From Pseudomonas sp. AN-1 (lineage in GTDB: Bacteria; Pseudomonadota; Gammaproteobacteria; Pseudomonadales; Pseudomonadaceae), in contig NZ_CP139195.1 in the NCBI RefSeq assembly GCF_034057115.1, positions 2,108,001-2,172,000 on the forward strand: a DNA stretch of 64,000 nt, given 5' to 3'. Every line of letters begins with the position of its first letter. The first letter of the stretch is position 1. A program made the translations under genes and the position numbers. Below, in pieces: positions 10,219 through 18,189 of the stretch. Under the pieces are notes generated by a model that searched no databases, was not told the origin of the DNA, and saw only the letters and a program-made list of their open reading frames with translations.

Positions 10219-11709
10219 TCAGCGCTTGCGCGCGAAGGCCGCCTCCAGCGCCTCGTTGAGGGTGCGCAGCACCTTGACCCGGGCGAAGCGCTTGTCGTTG
10301 GCCTCGACCAGGGTCCAGGGCGCGATCTCGGTACTGGTGCGGTCGACCATGTCGTTCACCGCATCGATGTAGTGCGCCCACTTGTCGCGGTTGCGCCAGT
10401 CGTCTTCGGTGATCTTGAAACGCTTGAACGCGGTCTGCTCGCGCTCCTTGAAGCGCTCGAGCTGGGTCTGCTGATCGATCGCCATCCAGAACTTCACCAG
10501 CACCACGCCAGCATCGGTGAGCTGCTCCTCGAAGTCGTTGATCTCGTTGTAGGCACGCAGCCAGTCGGCCGACGAGCAGTAGCCTTCGACCCGCTCGACC
10601 AGCACGCGGCCGTACCAGGAGCGGTCGAACATGGTGAAGCGGCCGCGCGCCGGGATGTGCCGCCAGAAGCGCCACAGGTAGGGCTGCGCCCGCTCCTCCT
10701 CGGTCGGCGCCGCCACCGGCACTATGTGGTACTGGCGCGGGTCCAGCGCGCCGGTCACCCGGCGGATCGCCCCGCCCTTGCCCGCCGCATCGTTGCCCTC
10801 GAACACCGCCACCAGTGCATGGCGGCGCATGCGCTTGTCGCGCAGCAGCCGCGCCAGGCGCGCCTGTTCGGCCTCCAGCTGCTGCTGGTAGCTGTCCTTG
10901 TCCAGGCTCTGGGTCATGTCCAGGCTGTCGACCAGCCCGCGATTGTCGATGCTGGCGGCGACCGGGGCGGCATGCGGCTGGCGCTTGGGGCGCTCCTGCA
11001 GTTGCAGCGCCGCCTGCAGCCCTTCAAGGAGGATGCGGCCGATGGTCAGGCTGCGGTAGCGCTCGTCGCTGCCCTCGACCACATACCAGGGCGCGTAGTC
11101 GCGGCTGGTGCGGCGCAGCACCCGCTCGCCGTAGCGCACGAAGTCGTCGTAGGTCTTCGACTGCTGCCAGTCCAGCGGGCTGATCCGCCAGCTGTGCAGC
11201 GGATCGTCCTGCAGGGTCTTCAGGCGCGCCTTCATCTGCTTCTTCGACAGGTGCAGCCAGAACTTGAAGATCAGCGCACCCTCGTCGCAGAGCATGCGCT
11301 CGAAGCGCACCGCCGTGCCGATGGCCTGGTCGAGCCGGGCATCGTCGATGCGCCCGTGCACCCGCCCCTGCAGCATCTGGCTGTACCAGTTGCCGAAGAA
11401 CACGCCGGTGCGCCCCTTGGGCGGCAGGCGCCGCCAGTAGCGCCAGAACGGCGGACGCGCCAGCTCCTCGTCGGTCTGCTGGTCGAAGGTCTCGACCTGG
11501 ATCAGCCGCGGGTCCATCCACTCGTTGAGCAGCTTGACCGTCTCGCCCTTGCCGGCGCCCTCGATGCCATTGAGCAGGATGATCACCGGAAAGCGCGCCT
11601 GCTGGCGCAGCTCGAGCTGCGCCTCGAGCAGCGCCTCGCGCAGCTCGGGCACGGCGGCGTCGTAGGTTTCCTTGTCGATCTGGTGGCCGATTTCGGCGGA
11701 TTCGAACAT
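10219..11709 (-). CDS. pap: Polyphosphate:AMP phosphotransferase (two-domain PPK2)
   Basis: PPK2 class II enzyme of 496 residues that phosphorylates AMP to ADP using polyphosphate. Two PPK2 modules are fused: domain 1 has Walker A GIEGAGKGE near residue 50, domain 2 has GNDAAGKGG near residue 300. Each is followed by lid and Walker B-like segments (FWRYWRRLPPKGRTGVFFGN; FWRHIPARGRFTMFDRSWYG). In class II enzymes the C-terminal module is catalytic. The ATG lies nine bases after GGGAGAG. The arrangement and length match P. aeruginosa PAP as I recall it. Confidence 0.92.
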   Translation of the reverse strand: MFESAEIGHQIDKETYDAAVPELREALLEAQLELRQQARFPVIILLNGIEGAGKGETVKLLNEWMDPRLIQVETFDQQTDEELARPPFWRYWRRLPPKGRTGVFFGNWYSQMLQGRVHGRIDDARLDQAIGTAVRFERMLCDEGALIFKFWLHLSKKQMKARLKTLQDDPLHSWRISPLDWQQSKTYDDFVRYGERVLRRTSRDYAPWYVVEGSDERYRSLTIGRILLEGLQAALQLQERPKRQPHAAPVAASIDNRGLVDSLDMTQSLDKDSYQQQLEAEQARLARLLRDKRMRRHALVAVFEGNDAAGKGGAIRRVTGALDPRQYHIVPVAAPTEEERAQPYLWRFWRHIPARGRFTMFDRSWYGRVLVERVEGYCSSADWLRAYNEINDFEEQLTDAGVVLVKFWMAIDQQTQLERFKEREQTAFKRFKITEDDWRNRDKWAHYIDAVNDMVDRTSTEIAPWTLVEANDKRFARVKVLRTLNEALEAAFARKR

Positions 11710-11832
11710 GCAAGCTCTCCCTGGCGATGCGCGCAGACTAGCCGATGGGCGGGGGAGTCGCGCAAGGGGTTTGTCGGCCGCTTCCCGCCGATCGGCTAGA
11801 ATACGCGCCCCACTTTTCCGCGCACCACACCG

Positions 11833-13794
11833 ATGACCGACCAACCGCATGCCCAGCTCGACTGGGACGAACAGGGCCAGCCGCACTCGCGCACCTTCGG
11901 CGACGTCTACTTCTCCCGCGCCTCGGGGCTGGAGGAGACCCGCCACGTGTTCCTCGCCCACAACCGGCTGGCCGAGCGCTTCGCCGCCCTGCCGGCCGGC
12001 GGGCGCCTGGTGATCGGCGAGACCGGCTTCGGCACCGGCCTCAACTTCCTCTGCGCCTGGCAGCTGTTCGAGCAGACGGCACCGGCCGATGCCCGCCTGC
12101 ACTTCGTCAGCGTCGAGAAGTATCCGCTGACCCGCAGCGACCTCGAGCGCGCCCTGGCCCTGTGGCCGGAGCTGGCGCCCTGGAGCAGCCAGCTGCAGGC
12201 GCAGTACCTCGCGCTGCACCCGGGCTTCCAGCGTCTGGCCTTCGCCGGCGGCCGGGTGATCCTGACCCTGCTGGTGGGCGATGTGCTCGACTGCCTGCCG
12301 CAGCTGGATGCGCGGGTCGACGCCTGGTTCCTCGACGGCTTCTCGCCGGCCAGGAATCCCGAGATGTGGACGCCGGCGCTGTTCGCCCAGCTCGCCCGGC
12401 TGTCCGCCCCCGGCGCCAGCCTGGCCACCTTCACCTGCGCCGGTTTCGTGCGCCGCGGCCTCAACGAGGCCGGTTTCGCCATGCGCAAGGTCCAGGGCTT
12501 CGGCCACAAGCGCGAGATGCTCGCCGGCGACTTCCGGGGTTCCCCCGCCGCAGCCGGCAAGCCCTGGTACGCCCGCCCGCCGCAGCCGCCGGGCAGCCGT
12601 CAGGTGCTGGTGGTCGGCGGCGGCCTGGCCGGCTGCGCCACCGCGGCCAGCCTGGCCATGCGCGGCTGGCAGGTCACCCTGCTGGAGCGCCACGGCGCAC
12701 TGGCCGAGGAGGCCTCGGGCAACCCCCAGGGCGTGCTCTACCTCAAGCTTTCCGCCCACGGCACCGCCCTGTCGCAGCTGGTGGTCGGCGGCTTCGGCCA
12801 TACCCGCCGCCTGCTCGAGCGCCTGCAGGCAGGCGACGACTGGAGCGCCTGCGGCGTGCTGCAGCTGGCCTTCGACGGCAAGGAAGCCGAGCGCCAGCAG
12901 CGCCTGGCCGCCGCCTTCCCGCCGGACCTGCTGCGCGCGGTGGATGCCACCGAGGCCAGCCAACTTGCCGGCCTGCCGCTGGCGCAGGGCGGCCTGTGGT
13001 TCGCCGAGGCCGGCTGGGTGCATCCGCCCGCACTGTGCCGCCTGCTCGCCGACCATCCCGCGATCCGCGTGCAGCCCCACCTCGAGGCCCTCGAACTGCG
13101 CCGGATCGACGGCCGCTGGCAGGCCTTGCAGGGCGAGTGCCTGCTGGCCGAGGCGCCGGTCGCGGTGCTGTGCACCGCCAGCGAGGTCAGCCGCTTCGCC
13201 GCCGCCGCCCACCTCAGGCTCAAGCGCATCCGCGGGCAGATCAGCCGCCTGCCGGCCACCGCAGCCAGCCGCGCGCTGAAGACCGTGCTGTGCGCCGAGG
13301 GCTACGTCGCACCGGTACGCGGCGGCGAGCATACCCTGGGCGCCAGCTTCAACTTCCAGCGCGACGACCTGGCGTTGTCGACCGAGGAGCACCTCGACAA
13401 CCTCGGCATGCTCAGGCAGATCTCCCCCGTCCTGAGCGAGGCCCTGCACTGCGACCGGCTCGACCCGGCGGCCCTCGGCGGGCGCGCGGCCTTCCGCAGC
13501 ACCAGCGCCGACTACCTGCCGCTGATCGGCCCGCTGGTCGACGCCAGCGCGTTCCGCGCCGCCTACGCGGCCCTGGGCAAGGACGCCAGCCGCCCCATCG
13601 ATACGCCGGCGCCCTGGCTGGAAGGCCTGTACGTCAATTGCGGCCACGGCTCACGCGGCCTGATCAGTGCGCCGCTGTCCGGCGAGCTGATCGCCGCCTG
13701 GCTGGACGACGAACCGCTGCCGCTGCCGCGCCCGGTCGCCGAAGCCTGCCACCCCAGCCGCTTCCTGCTGCGCGAACTGATCCGCGGCCGCTGA
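11833..13794 (+). CDS. mnmC: tRNA mnm5s2U34 bifunctional enzyme MnmC
   Basis: Bifunctional tRNA wobble-uridine enzyme of 653 residues. The N-terminal SAM-dependent methyltransferase (about 1-240) has GETGFGTGLNFL. The C-terminal FAD oxidoreductase (about 255-640) has VVGGGLAGCATAASLAMRG. The FAD part removes the carboxymethyl group from cmnm5s2U34 and the N-terminal part methylates nm5s2U34. Both halves are intact and of usual size. A TAGAAT -10 followed by a GC-rich discriminator lies about 30 bases upstream, and a hairpin terminator follows the stop. Confidence 0.94.
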   Translation: MTDQPHAQLDWDEQGQPHSRTFGDVYFSRASGLEETRHVFLAHNRLAERFAALPAGGRLVIGETGFGTGLNFLCAWQLFEQTAPADARLHFVSVEKYPLTRSDLERALALWPELAPWSSQLQAQYLALHPGFQRLAFAGGRVILTLLVGDVLDCLPQLDARVDAWFLDGFSPARNPEMWTPALFAQLARLSAPGASLATFTCAGFVRRGLNEAGFAMRKVQGFGHKREMLAGDFRGSPAAAGKPWYARPPQPPGSRQVLVVGGGLAGCATAASLAMRGWQVTLLERHGALAEEASGNPQGVLYLKLSAHGTALSQLVVGGFGHTRRLLERLQAGDDWSACGVLQLAFDGKEAERQQRLAAAFPPDLLRAVDATEASQLAGLPLAQGGLWFAEAGWVHPPALCRLLADHPAIRVQPHLEALELRRIDGRWQALQGECLLAEAPVAVLCTASEVSRFAAAAHLRLKRIRGQISRLPATAASRALKTVLCAEGYVAPVRGGEHTLGASFNFQRDDLALSTEEHLDNLGMLRQISPVLSEALHCDRLDPAALGGRAAFRSTSADYLPLIGPLVDASAFRAAYAALGKDASRPIDTPAPWLEGLYVNCGHGSRGLISAPLSGELIAAWLDDEPLPLPRPVAEACHPSRFLLRELIRGR

Positions 13795-13814
13795 CGGCCG
13801 CGCCAGCGCCATAC

Positions 13815-13845
13815 ATCGCCGGAGCGACTCCCGGCGATTGCTTTT
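13815..13845 (+). terminator. Intrinsic terminator after mnmC
   Basis: ATCGCCGG (13815-13822) pairs with CCGGCGAT (13831-13838) around an 8-base loop, followed by TGCTTTT. It begins about 20 bases after the mnmC stop. Confidence 0.65.
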
Positions 13846-13906
13846 GGCCGGCCGCCCCAAGATACTCCCCACAGTACCTTGAAAGCGCCACCTACAGGAG
13901 TTCTCC

Positions 13907-14464
13907 ATGCGCATTGCCAGTCTCGCCCTGCTCGCCACCCTCGCCGCTCCGGCCATGGCCGCCGACACCCAGCAGCTCGCCGCCGAGGGCGCCGCACTGA
14001 TTCCGCCGTTCCAGCAGCAGCTGCTGGACACCGTGAAGGCAGCCATGCAGGATGGTGGCCCGGTCAAGGCCGTGGAAGCCTGCCAGCTGCTCGCACCGCA
14101 GATCGCCGCCCAGCACAGCCAGGCGCCATGGCGGGTCGGCCGTACCGCGCTGAAGGTGCGCAACCCGAACAACGCGCCGGACGCCTGGGAGCGCCAGGTG
14201 CTGGAACAGTTCGCCGCGCGTGCCGCCGCCGGCGAGCCGGTGGCCGAACTCAGGCATGCCGAGGTGGTCGATGGCGAATTCCGCCTGATGAAGGCCATCC
14301 CCACCGGCGAGCCCTGCCTGGCCTGCCACGGCAGCAAGCTCAAGCCGGAACTGGCCGCAGTGATCGATCAACGCTATCCGCAGGACCAGGCCCGCGGCTT
14401 CGCCCTCGGCGAGCTGCGCGGCGCCTTCACCCTGCGTCGAACCCTGGATACCCCGAATGAGTGA
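13907..14464 (+). CDS. Periplasmic DUF3365 (Tll0287-like) haem-binding protein
   Basis: Exported protein of 185 residues with a signal peptide (residues 1-18, ending AMA) and a DUF3365/Tll0287-like domain. It contains one c-type haem motif, C137-L-A-C140-H141. Proteins of this family bind haem c in a PAS-like fold and are proposed redox or gas sensors or electron carriers; the function here is not established. Its stop codon overlaps the start of the CsoR-family regulator gene by eight bases, so the two are likely co-translated and may share a signal. Confidence 0.75.
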   Translation: MRIASLALLATLAAPAMAADTQQLAAEGAALIPPFQQQLLDTVKAAMQDGGPVKAVEACQLLAPQIAAQHSQAPWRVGRTALKVRNPNNAPDAWERQVLEQFAARAAAGEPVAELRHAEVVDGEFRLMKAIPTGEPCLACHGSKLKPELAAVIDQRYPQDQARGFALGELRGAFTLRRTLDTPNE

Positions 14465-14723
14465 CACGCCCCCCCACCAGCAGGACGCCATGCTCAAGCG
14501 CCTGGCCCGTATCGAGGGTCAAGTCCGCGGCCTGCAGGCGATGATCCGCCGCGGCGAGGACTGCGAGGCGATCGCCCAGCAATTCGCCGCGGCGCGCAAG
14601 GCACTGGACCGCGCCTACCAGGAAATGCTCGCGTGCCTGCTGGAGGAGGCGGTGCTCGATCCCGAACAGGACAGCCGCGCGACCCTCAGCCGGGTGCGCG
14701 CGATCTTCACCAAATACACCTGA
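14457..14723 (+). CDS. CsoR/RcnR/FrmR-family repressor with atypical ligand residues
   Basis: All-helical DUF156 regulator of 88 residues. The family core LKRLARIEGQVRGLQAMI and Cys36 are present. At the position of the FrmR/CsoR ligand His (Cys36 + 25) there is Leu61, and the only other cysteine is Cys60 one residue before. The second CsoR Cys (Cys36 + 29) is Ala65. A normal Cu(I), Ni/Co or formaldehyde site is therefore unlikely, and a dithiol sensor is possible. Its start lies inside the end of the DUF3365 gene, which may be its functional partner. Confidence 0.75.
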   Translation: MSDTPPHQQDAMLKRLARIEGQVRGLQAMIRRGEDCEAIAQQFAAARKALDRAYQEMLACLLEEAVLDPEQDSRATLSRVRAIFTKYT

Positions 14724-14778
14724 ACGCCCGCCAGGATCGCCCGTGAGCAGCAGGGACGCTGCGTCGCCGAGATGCCCC

Positions 14779-15006
14779 ATGCTGATTCCCCACGACCTGC
14801 TCGAGCCCGCCACCCTGACCCGCCTGATCGAGGACTTCGTCACCCGCGAGGGCACCGACAACGGCGACGACACGCCGCTGGACACCCGCGTCGCGCGGGT
14901 GCGCCAGGCCCTGCAGCGCGGCGAGGCGATCATCGCCTTCGACCCGGACAGCCAGCAGTGCCAGTTGATGCTGCGCCGCGCCGCCCCGGTCGAATGGCTG
15001 GACTGA
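14779..15006 (+). CDS. YheU family protein
   Basis: Acidic protein of 75 residues matching the UPF0270/YheU family: MLIPHDLLEPATLTRLIEDF, then VTREGTDNG and a C-terminal segment. The function is unknown; E. coli yheU is a small conserved gene. I start at the ATG preceding the conserved MLIP, since an upstream in-frame GTG adds 12 residues that the family lacks. It lies 55 bases downstream of the CsoR-type gene and may be in the same transcript. Confidence 0.75.
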   Translation: MLIPHDLLEPATLTRLIEDFVTREGTDNGDDTPLDTRVARVRQALQRGEAIIAFDPDSQQCQLMLRRAAPVEWLD

Positions 15007-15031
15007 GCGCCGCGCCCAGCCCCTCCCCGCC

Positions 15032-15460
15032 TCAGCCGCGCACGCCACCCTCGTGCTCCCAGGCGCAGCGCATGCGCAGCACGCCCTCGCCCGGATGATG
15101 GCAGCCCTGTTCGCTTTCCCAGCGGAAGGTGTGGAAACCGCGCAGCTCGGTATCCAGGTGCACCACCGCACTGGACCAGTACAGTCGCCCGAGCAGGGCC
15201 TCGAACTGCTTCAGCCAGGCCACCCACTCGTATTCCACGGCACGGTAACTGGCGCCGAAATGGATCACCTGGGTCTGGTACAGGCCATCGCCCTCGAAGC
15301 GACAGAAGGAGAACATCGGCCGGCTGAGCAGCGCCAGCGCGCCGATATCCGGCAGCTCGTCGAGCATGCGCCGGTTGTGCAGCCGGCGAACGCGCCGCTC
15401 CTGCGGATCGCCGTCCGGACAGTCGCGGATGCAACCGTAAACGATGGATTCCGGATCCAC
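15032..15460 (-). CDS. Conserved hypothetical protein
   Basis: Soluble protein of 142 residues without signal peptide or membrane segment, unknown in function. It has several cysteines near the N-terminus (YGCIRDCPDG) and a WSSAVVHLDTELRGFHTFRW segment. I chose the GTG at 15460 because AGGAG lies eight bases upstream and the longer frame is Arg/Pro-rich and implausible. It lies downstream of the actP terminator on the same strand and converges on the yheU-like gene. Confidence 0.6.
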   Translation of the reverse strand: MDPESIVYGCIRDCPDGDPQERRVRRLHNRRMLDELPDIGALALLSRPMFSFCRFEGDGLYQTQVIHFGASYRAVEYEWVAWLKQFEALLGRLYWSSAVVHLDTELRGFHTFRWESEQGCHHPGEGVLRMRCAWEHEGGVRG

Positions 15461-15551
15461 ACGGACACTCCTGAAATGACAGGCCCGCCTTCTATCACAG
15501 CGACCGGCGGCAGGAAAGGAACTGCGCCATGGCGGCGGAGAAAAGCCGCCA

Positions 15552-15584
15552 ACAAACAAAAAGGGGCAGCCCGCAGGCTGCCCC
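15552..15584 (-). terminator. Intrinsic terminator of the yjcH-actP operon
   Basis: GGGGCAGCC (15563-15571) pairs with GGCTGCCCC (15576-15584) around CGCA. On the minus strand it is followed by TTTTTGTTTGT, a strong U tract. It lies 30 bases after the actP stop. Confidence 0.85.
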
Positions 15585-15613
15585 TTCTTGCTTGGCTCGG
15601 TTGAGCGTGCCGC

Positions 15614-17272
15614 TTAGTGCGCTACCGCACCAGTGGCACCCAGGCCGGTCTGCGAACGCACGAACTGCGGGAAGAAACGCTCGCGCTCGTCGCTGGCCAT
15701 CTTGGACTTGTCGGTGATCGAGAAGAACCAGATGCCGATGAAGGCAACAGCCACCGAGAACAGCGCCGGGTAGGAGTACGGGAAGATCGCCTCGGCGTTG
15801 CCCAGCACCTGCACCCAGACGGTCGGGCTGAGGATGGTCAGGACCAGCGCAGTGAACAGACCCAGTGCACCACCGATCAGCGCGCCGCGGGTGGTCAGGT
15901 TCTTCCAGTACATGGAGAGGAACAGGACCGGGAAGTTGCAGCTGGCGGCGATGGAGAAGGCCAGACCCACCATGAAGGCGATGTTCTGCTTCTCGAAGGC
16001 GATACCCAGCAGGATCGCGACCACACCCAGAGCCAGGGTGGTGCGCTTGGTCACCTTCATCTCGTCCTCTTCCTTGGCCTTGCCCTTCTTGATCACGCAG
16101 GCGTACAGGTCGTGGGACACGGCCGAGGCGCCAGCCAGGGTCAGACCGGCAACCACCGCCAGGATGGTGGCGAAGGCCACGGCGGAGATGAAGCCGAGGA
16201 ACAGGTTGCCGCCGACGGCGTTGGCCAGGTGGATGGCCACCATGTTGGTGCCGCCGATGATGGCGCCAGTGGCGTCCTTGTACTCGGGGTTGGTGCTGAC
16301 CAGCAGGATCGCGCCGAAGCCGATGATGAAGGTCAGGATGTAGAAGTAGCCGATGAAGCCGGTAGCGTAGAACACGCTCTTGCGGGCTTCCTTGGCGTCA
16401 GACACGGTGAAGAAGCGCATCAGGATGTGCGGCAGACCGGCGGTACCGAACATCAGGGCCAGACCCAGGGAGATCGCGGAAACCGGATCGGTCACCAGGC
16501 CGCCGGGGCTCATGATGGCCTCGCCCTTGGTGTGGATCTTCACGGCTTCGGAGAACAGGGAGCCGAAGTCGAAGCCCACGTGCTTCATCACCATCAGCGC
16601 CATGAAGCTGGCACCGGACAGCAGCAGGACCGCCTTGATGATCTGCACCCAGGTGGTGGCCAGCATGCCGCCGAACAGCACGTAGCAGACCATCAGCACG
16701 CCGACCAGGATCACCGCGACGTAGTAGTCGAGACCGAACAGCAGCTGGATCAGCTTGCCGGCACCGACCATCTGGGCGATCAGGTAGAAGGCGACCACGG
16801 TCAGCGAGCCCAGGGCCGACAGGACGCGGATCTGGGTCTGGCCGAGACGGTAGGACGCCACGTCGGAGAAGGTGAACTTGCCCAGGTTGCGCAGGCGTTC
16901 GGCCATCAGGAACAGGATCAGCGGCCAGCCGACCAGGAAGCCGATGGAGTAGATCAGGCCGTCGAAGCCGCTGGTGAACACCAGGGCGGAAATACCCAGG
17001 AAGGACGCCGCGGACATGTAGTCACCGGCGATCGCCAGGCCGTTCTGGAAGCCGGTGATGCTGCCGCCGGCGGTGTAGTAGTCGGCGGTGGAGGTGTTGC
17101 GCTTGGCCGCCCACTTGGTGATGCCCATCGTCAGGACGATGAAGATCACGAACATGGAAATGGCGGTCCAGTTGGTCGCCTGCTTCTGGACTTCGCCGGT
17201 CAGGGCTTCGCCCGCCAGCAGCATCGGGGAGGCTGCCAGCAGGGCTGCAGCGCTCAGGAAACGAGCAATCAT
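15614..17272 (-). CDS. actP: Acetate permease ActP (sodium:solute symporter)
   Basis: Cation/acetate symporter of the SSS family, 552 residues. A signal-like first segment (residues 1-20) is followed by about 13 transmembrane helices. The stretches [33 protein letters not shown] and [17 protein letters not shown] are diagnostic of ActP. It imports acetate, glycolate and related monocarboxylates. The start overlaps the yjcH stop by one base (TAATG), so the genes are coupled. The length equals the P. aeruginosa protein to within a residue as far as I recall. Confidence 0.93.
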   Translation of the reverse strand: MIARFLSAAALLAASPMLLAGEALTGEVQKQATNWTAISMFVIFIVLTMGITKWAAKRNTSTADYYTAGGSITGFQNGLAIAGDYMSAASFLGISALVFTSGFDGLIYSIGFLVGWPLILFLMAERLRNLGKFTFSDVASYRLGQTQIRVLSALGSLTVVAFYLIAQMVGAGKLIQLLFGLDYYVAVILVGVLMVCYVLFGGMLATTWVQIIKAVLLLSGASFMALMVMKHVGFDFGSLFSEAVKIHTKGEAIMSPGGLVTDPVSAISLGLALMFGTAGLPHILMRFFTVSDAKEARKSVFYATGFIGYFYILTFIIGFGAILLVSTNPEYKDATGAIIGGTNMVAIHLANAVGGNLFLGFISAVAFATILAVVAGLTLAGASAVSHDLYACVIKKGKAKEEDEMKVTKRTTLALGVVAILLGIAFEKQNIAFMVGLAFSIAASCNFPVLFLSMYWKNLTTRGALIGGALGLFTALVLTILSPTVWVQVLGNAEAIFPYSYPALFSVAVAFIGIWFFSITDKSKMASDERERFFPQFVRSQTGLGATGAVAH

Positions 17273-17586
17273 TATTTTTGGGCCTCGTTGAGGATTTCCT
17301 GGTTGATGCGATCGAACTCGCCGTTGGCACGCTGCACGTAGACACCGGTCAGGGCGATGGCCAGGAAGATCAGGCCCAGGCCAGCCGGGATGCCCCAGGT
17401 CGTGACGGTATCCGGGCCGAGCGGAATGCCGAACACCTTCGGATCGAAGGCGATCACGAGGATGAAGGCGAAGTAGGCCACCAGCATGATCGTCGAAAGG
17501 ATCCACGCGAAACGACCGCGCTTGGCGACCAGTTCCTGGAAGCGTGGGTTGGCATAGATCTGCCGGTACACGTTTTCATTGTTCAT
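17272..17586 (-). CDS. yjcH: DUF485 membrane protein YjcH
   Basis: Inner-membrane protein of 104 residues with two transmembrane helices (about 28-48 and 63-83), DUF485. It is almost always encoded directly upstream of actP and is thought to support the permease, though its molecular role is not settled. The ATG is preceded by TTGGAGAC. An in-frame start further upstream would cross the promoter. The promoter region carries a palindrome at 17665-17678. Confidence 0.9.
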   Translation of the reverse strand: MNNENVYRQIYANPRFQELVAKRGRFAWILSTIMLVAYFAFILVIAFDPKVFGIPLGPDTVTTWGIPAGLGLIFLAIALTGVYVQRANGEFDRINQEILNEAQK

Positions 17587-17637
17587 TATTAGTCTCCAAC
17601 GTCTGTCGAGCCTCCCACTGGGTGGCATGTACGCTAC

Positions 17638-17678
17638 TTTATGACCCCCACCGACGAACACCAGACGACTTTAGTCGT
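17638..17678 (-). promoter_or_regulatory. yjcH-actP promoter with ACGACT-N2-AGTCGT operator
   Basis: The perfect inverted repeat ACGACT-TT-AGTCGT occupies 17665-17678. A minus-strand CATAAA, a plausible -10, lies at 17638-17643, and the -35 position is poor. This puts the palindrome centre near -41, typical of a class II activator site. In pseudomonads acetate uptake genes are activated by the LuxR-type response regulator CrbR/ErdR; assigning this palindrome to it is inference. Confidence 0.45.
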
Positions 17679-17742
17679 GCCCCAAACCCTTGATCTTGAG
17701 CGCCTGCGGCCTTGACGGAAAAAACTGGTGACAATTCGACTT

Positions 17743-17756
17743 TTGATTGAGATCAC
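17743..17756. promoter_or_regulatory. Anr/FNR-like box
   Basis: TTGAT-TGAG-ATCAC matches the Anr/FNR consensus TTGAT-N4-ATCAA at nine of ten positions. It lies 103 bases before the DUF2061 start and 157 bases before yjcH on the other strand. No clear -10 was found at the matching distance, so the target gene is uncertain. Confidence 0.35.
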
Positions 17757-17858
17757 CTATTTGATCCATCGACGACAGCCATTTCCCAGACCTCCCGCCG
17801 CGAGCCATGCTTGCTACCAGGCGACAACCGATCTCCTTCAACCACGCGGAGGTGCACC

Positions 17859-18083
17859 ATGCTCAAGACCATGACCTTCACCCTGATGCACTTCTGCATC
17901 GCCTTCGGCGTGGCCTATGCCCTGACCGGCAGCCTGGCCGTCGGCAGCCTGCTGGCCATCGTCGAACCGCTGTGCAACTCGGTCGGCTTCTTCCTGCACG
18001 AGAAGATCTGGCAGCGCGTGGAGCATCGGCAGACCGACAGGCAGCAATCCTCCGCAGCGCGCTGGCAGCACCGGCACGCCTGA
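17859..18083 (+). CDS. DUF2061 membrane protein
   Basis: Small inner-membrane protein of 74 residues. It has two hydrophobic helices (about 8-25 and 28-46) carrying the DUF2061 hallmark FCIAFGVAYALTGSLAVGS and EPLCNSVGFFLHEKIW. The function is unknown. The ATG at 17859 follows a very strong GGAGGTG ribosome site. An Anr-like box lies upstream. The C-terminal tail is polar and His/Arg/Gln-rich. Confidence 0.75.
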   Translation: MLKTMTFTLMHFCIAFGVAYALTGSLAVGSLLAIVEPLCNSVGFFLHEKIWQRVEHRQTDRQQSSAARWQHRHA

Positions 18084-18189
18084 GCAGCGCTGCATGTTCC
18101 GCGCAGCCTGTTACAGAACGTGCACGCCTCTGGCGCACGGGCGGGGCGATCTTTAATATCCGCGGCTTCGCCTATCGCCCCGTGCCACC

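Noticed and set aside
10219-13647. A 1142-codon open frame on the minus strand covering pap and the antisense of mnmC
   Set aside because: Only the pap part (start at 11709) has domain content; the rest is the antisense of a well-conserved mnmC and reflects high GC, which suppresses stop codons.
15617-17341. 574-codon frame opposite actP
   Set aside because: It is the antisense of a clear permease, low in family-like sequence and without a ribosome site.
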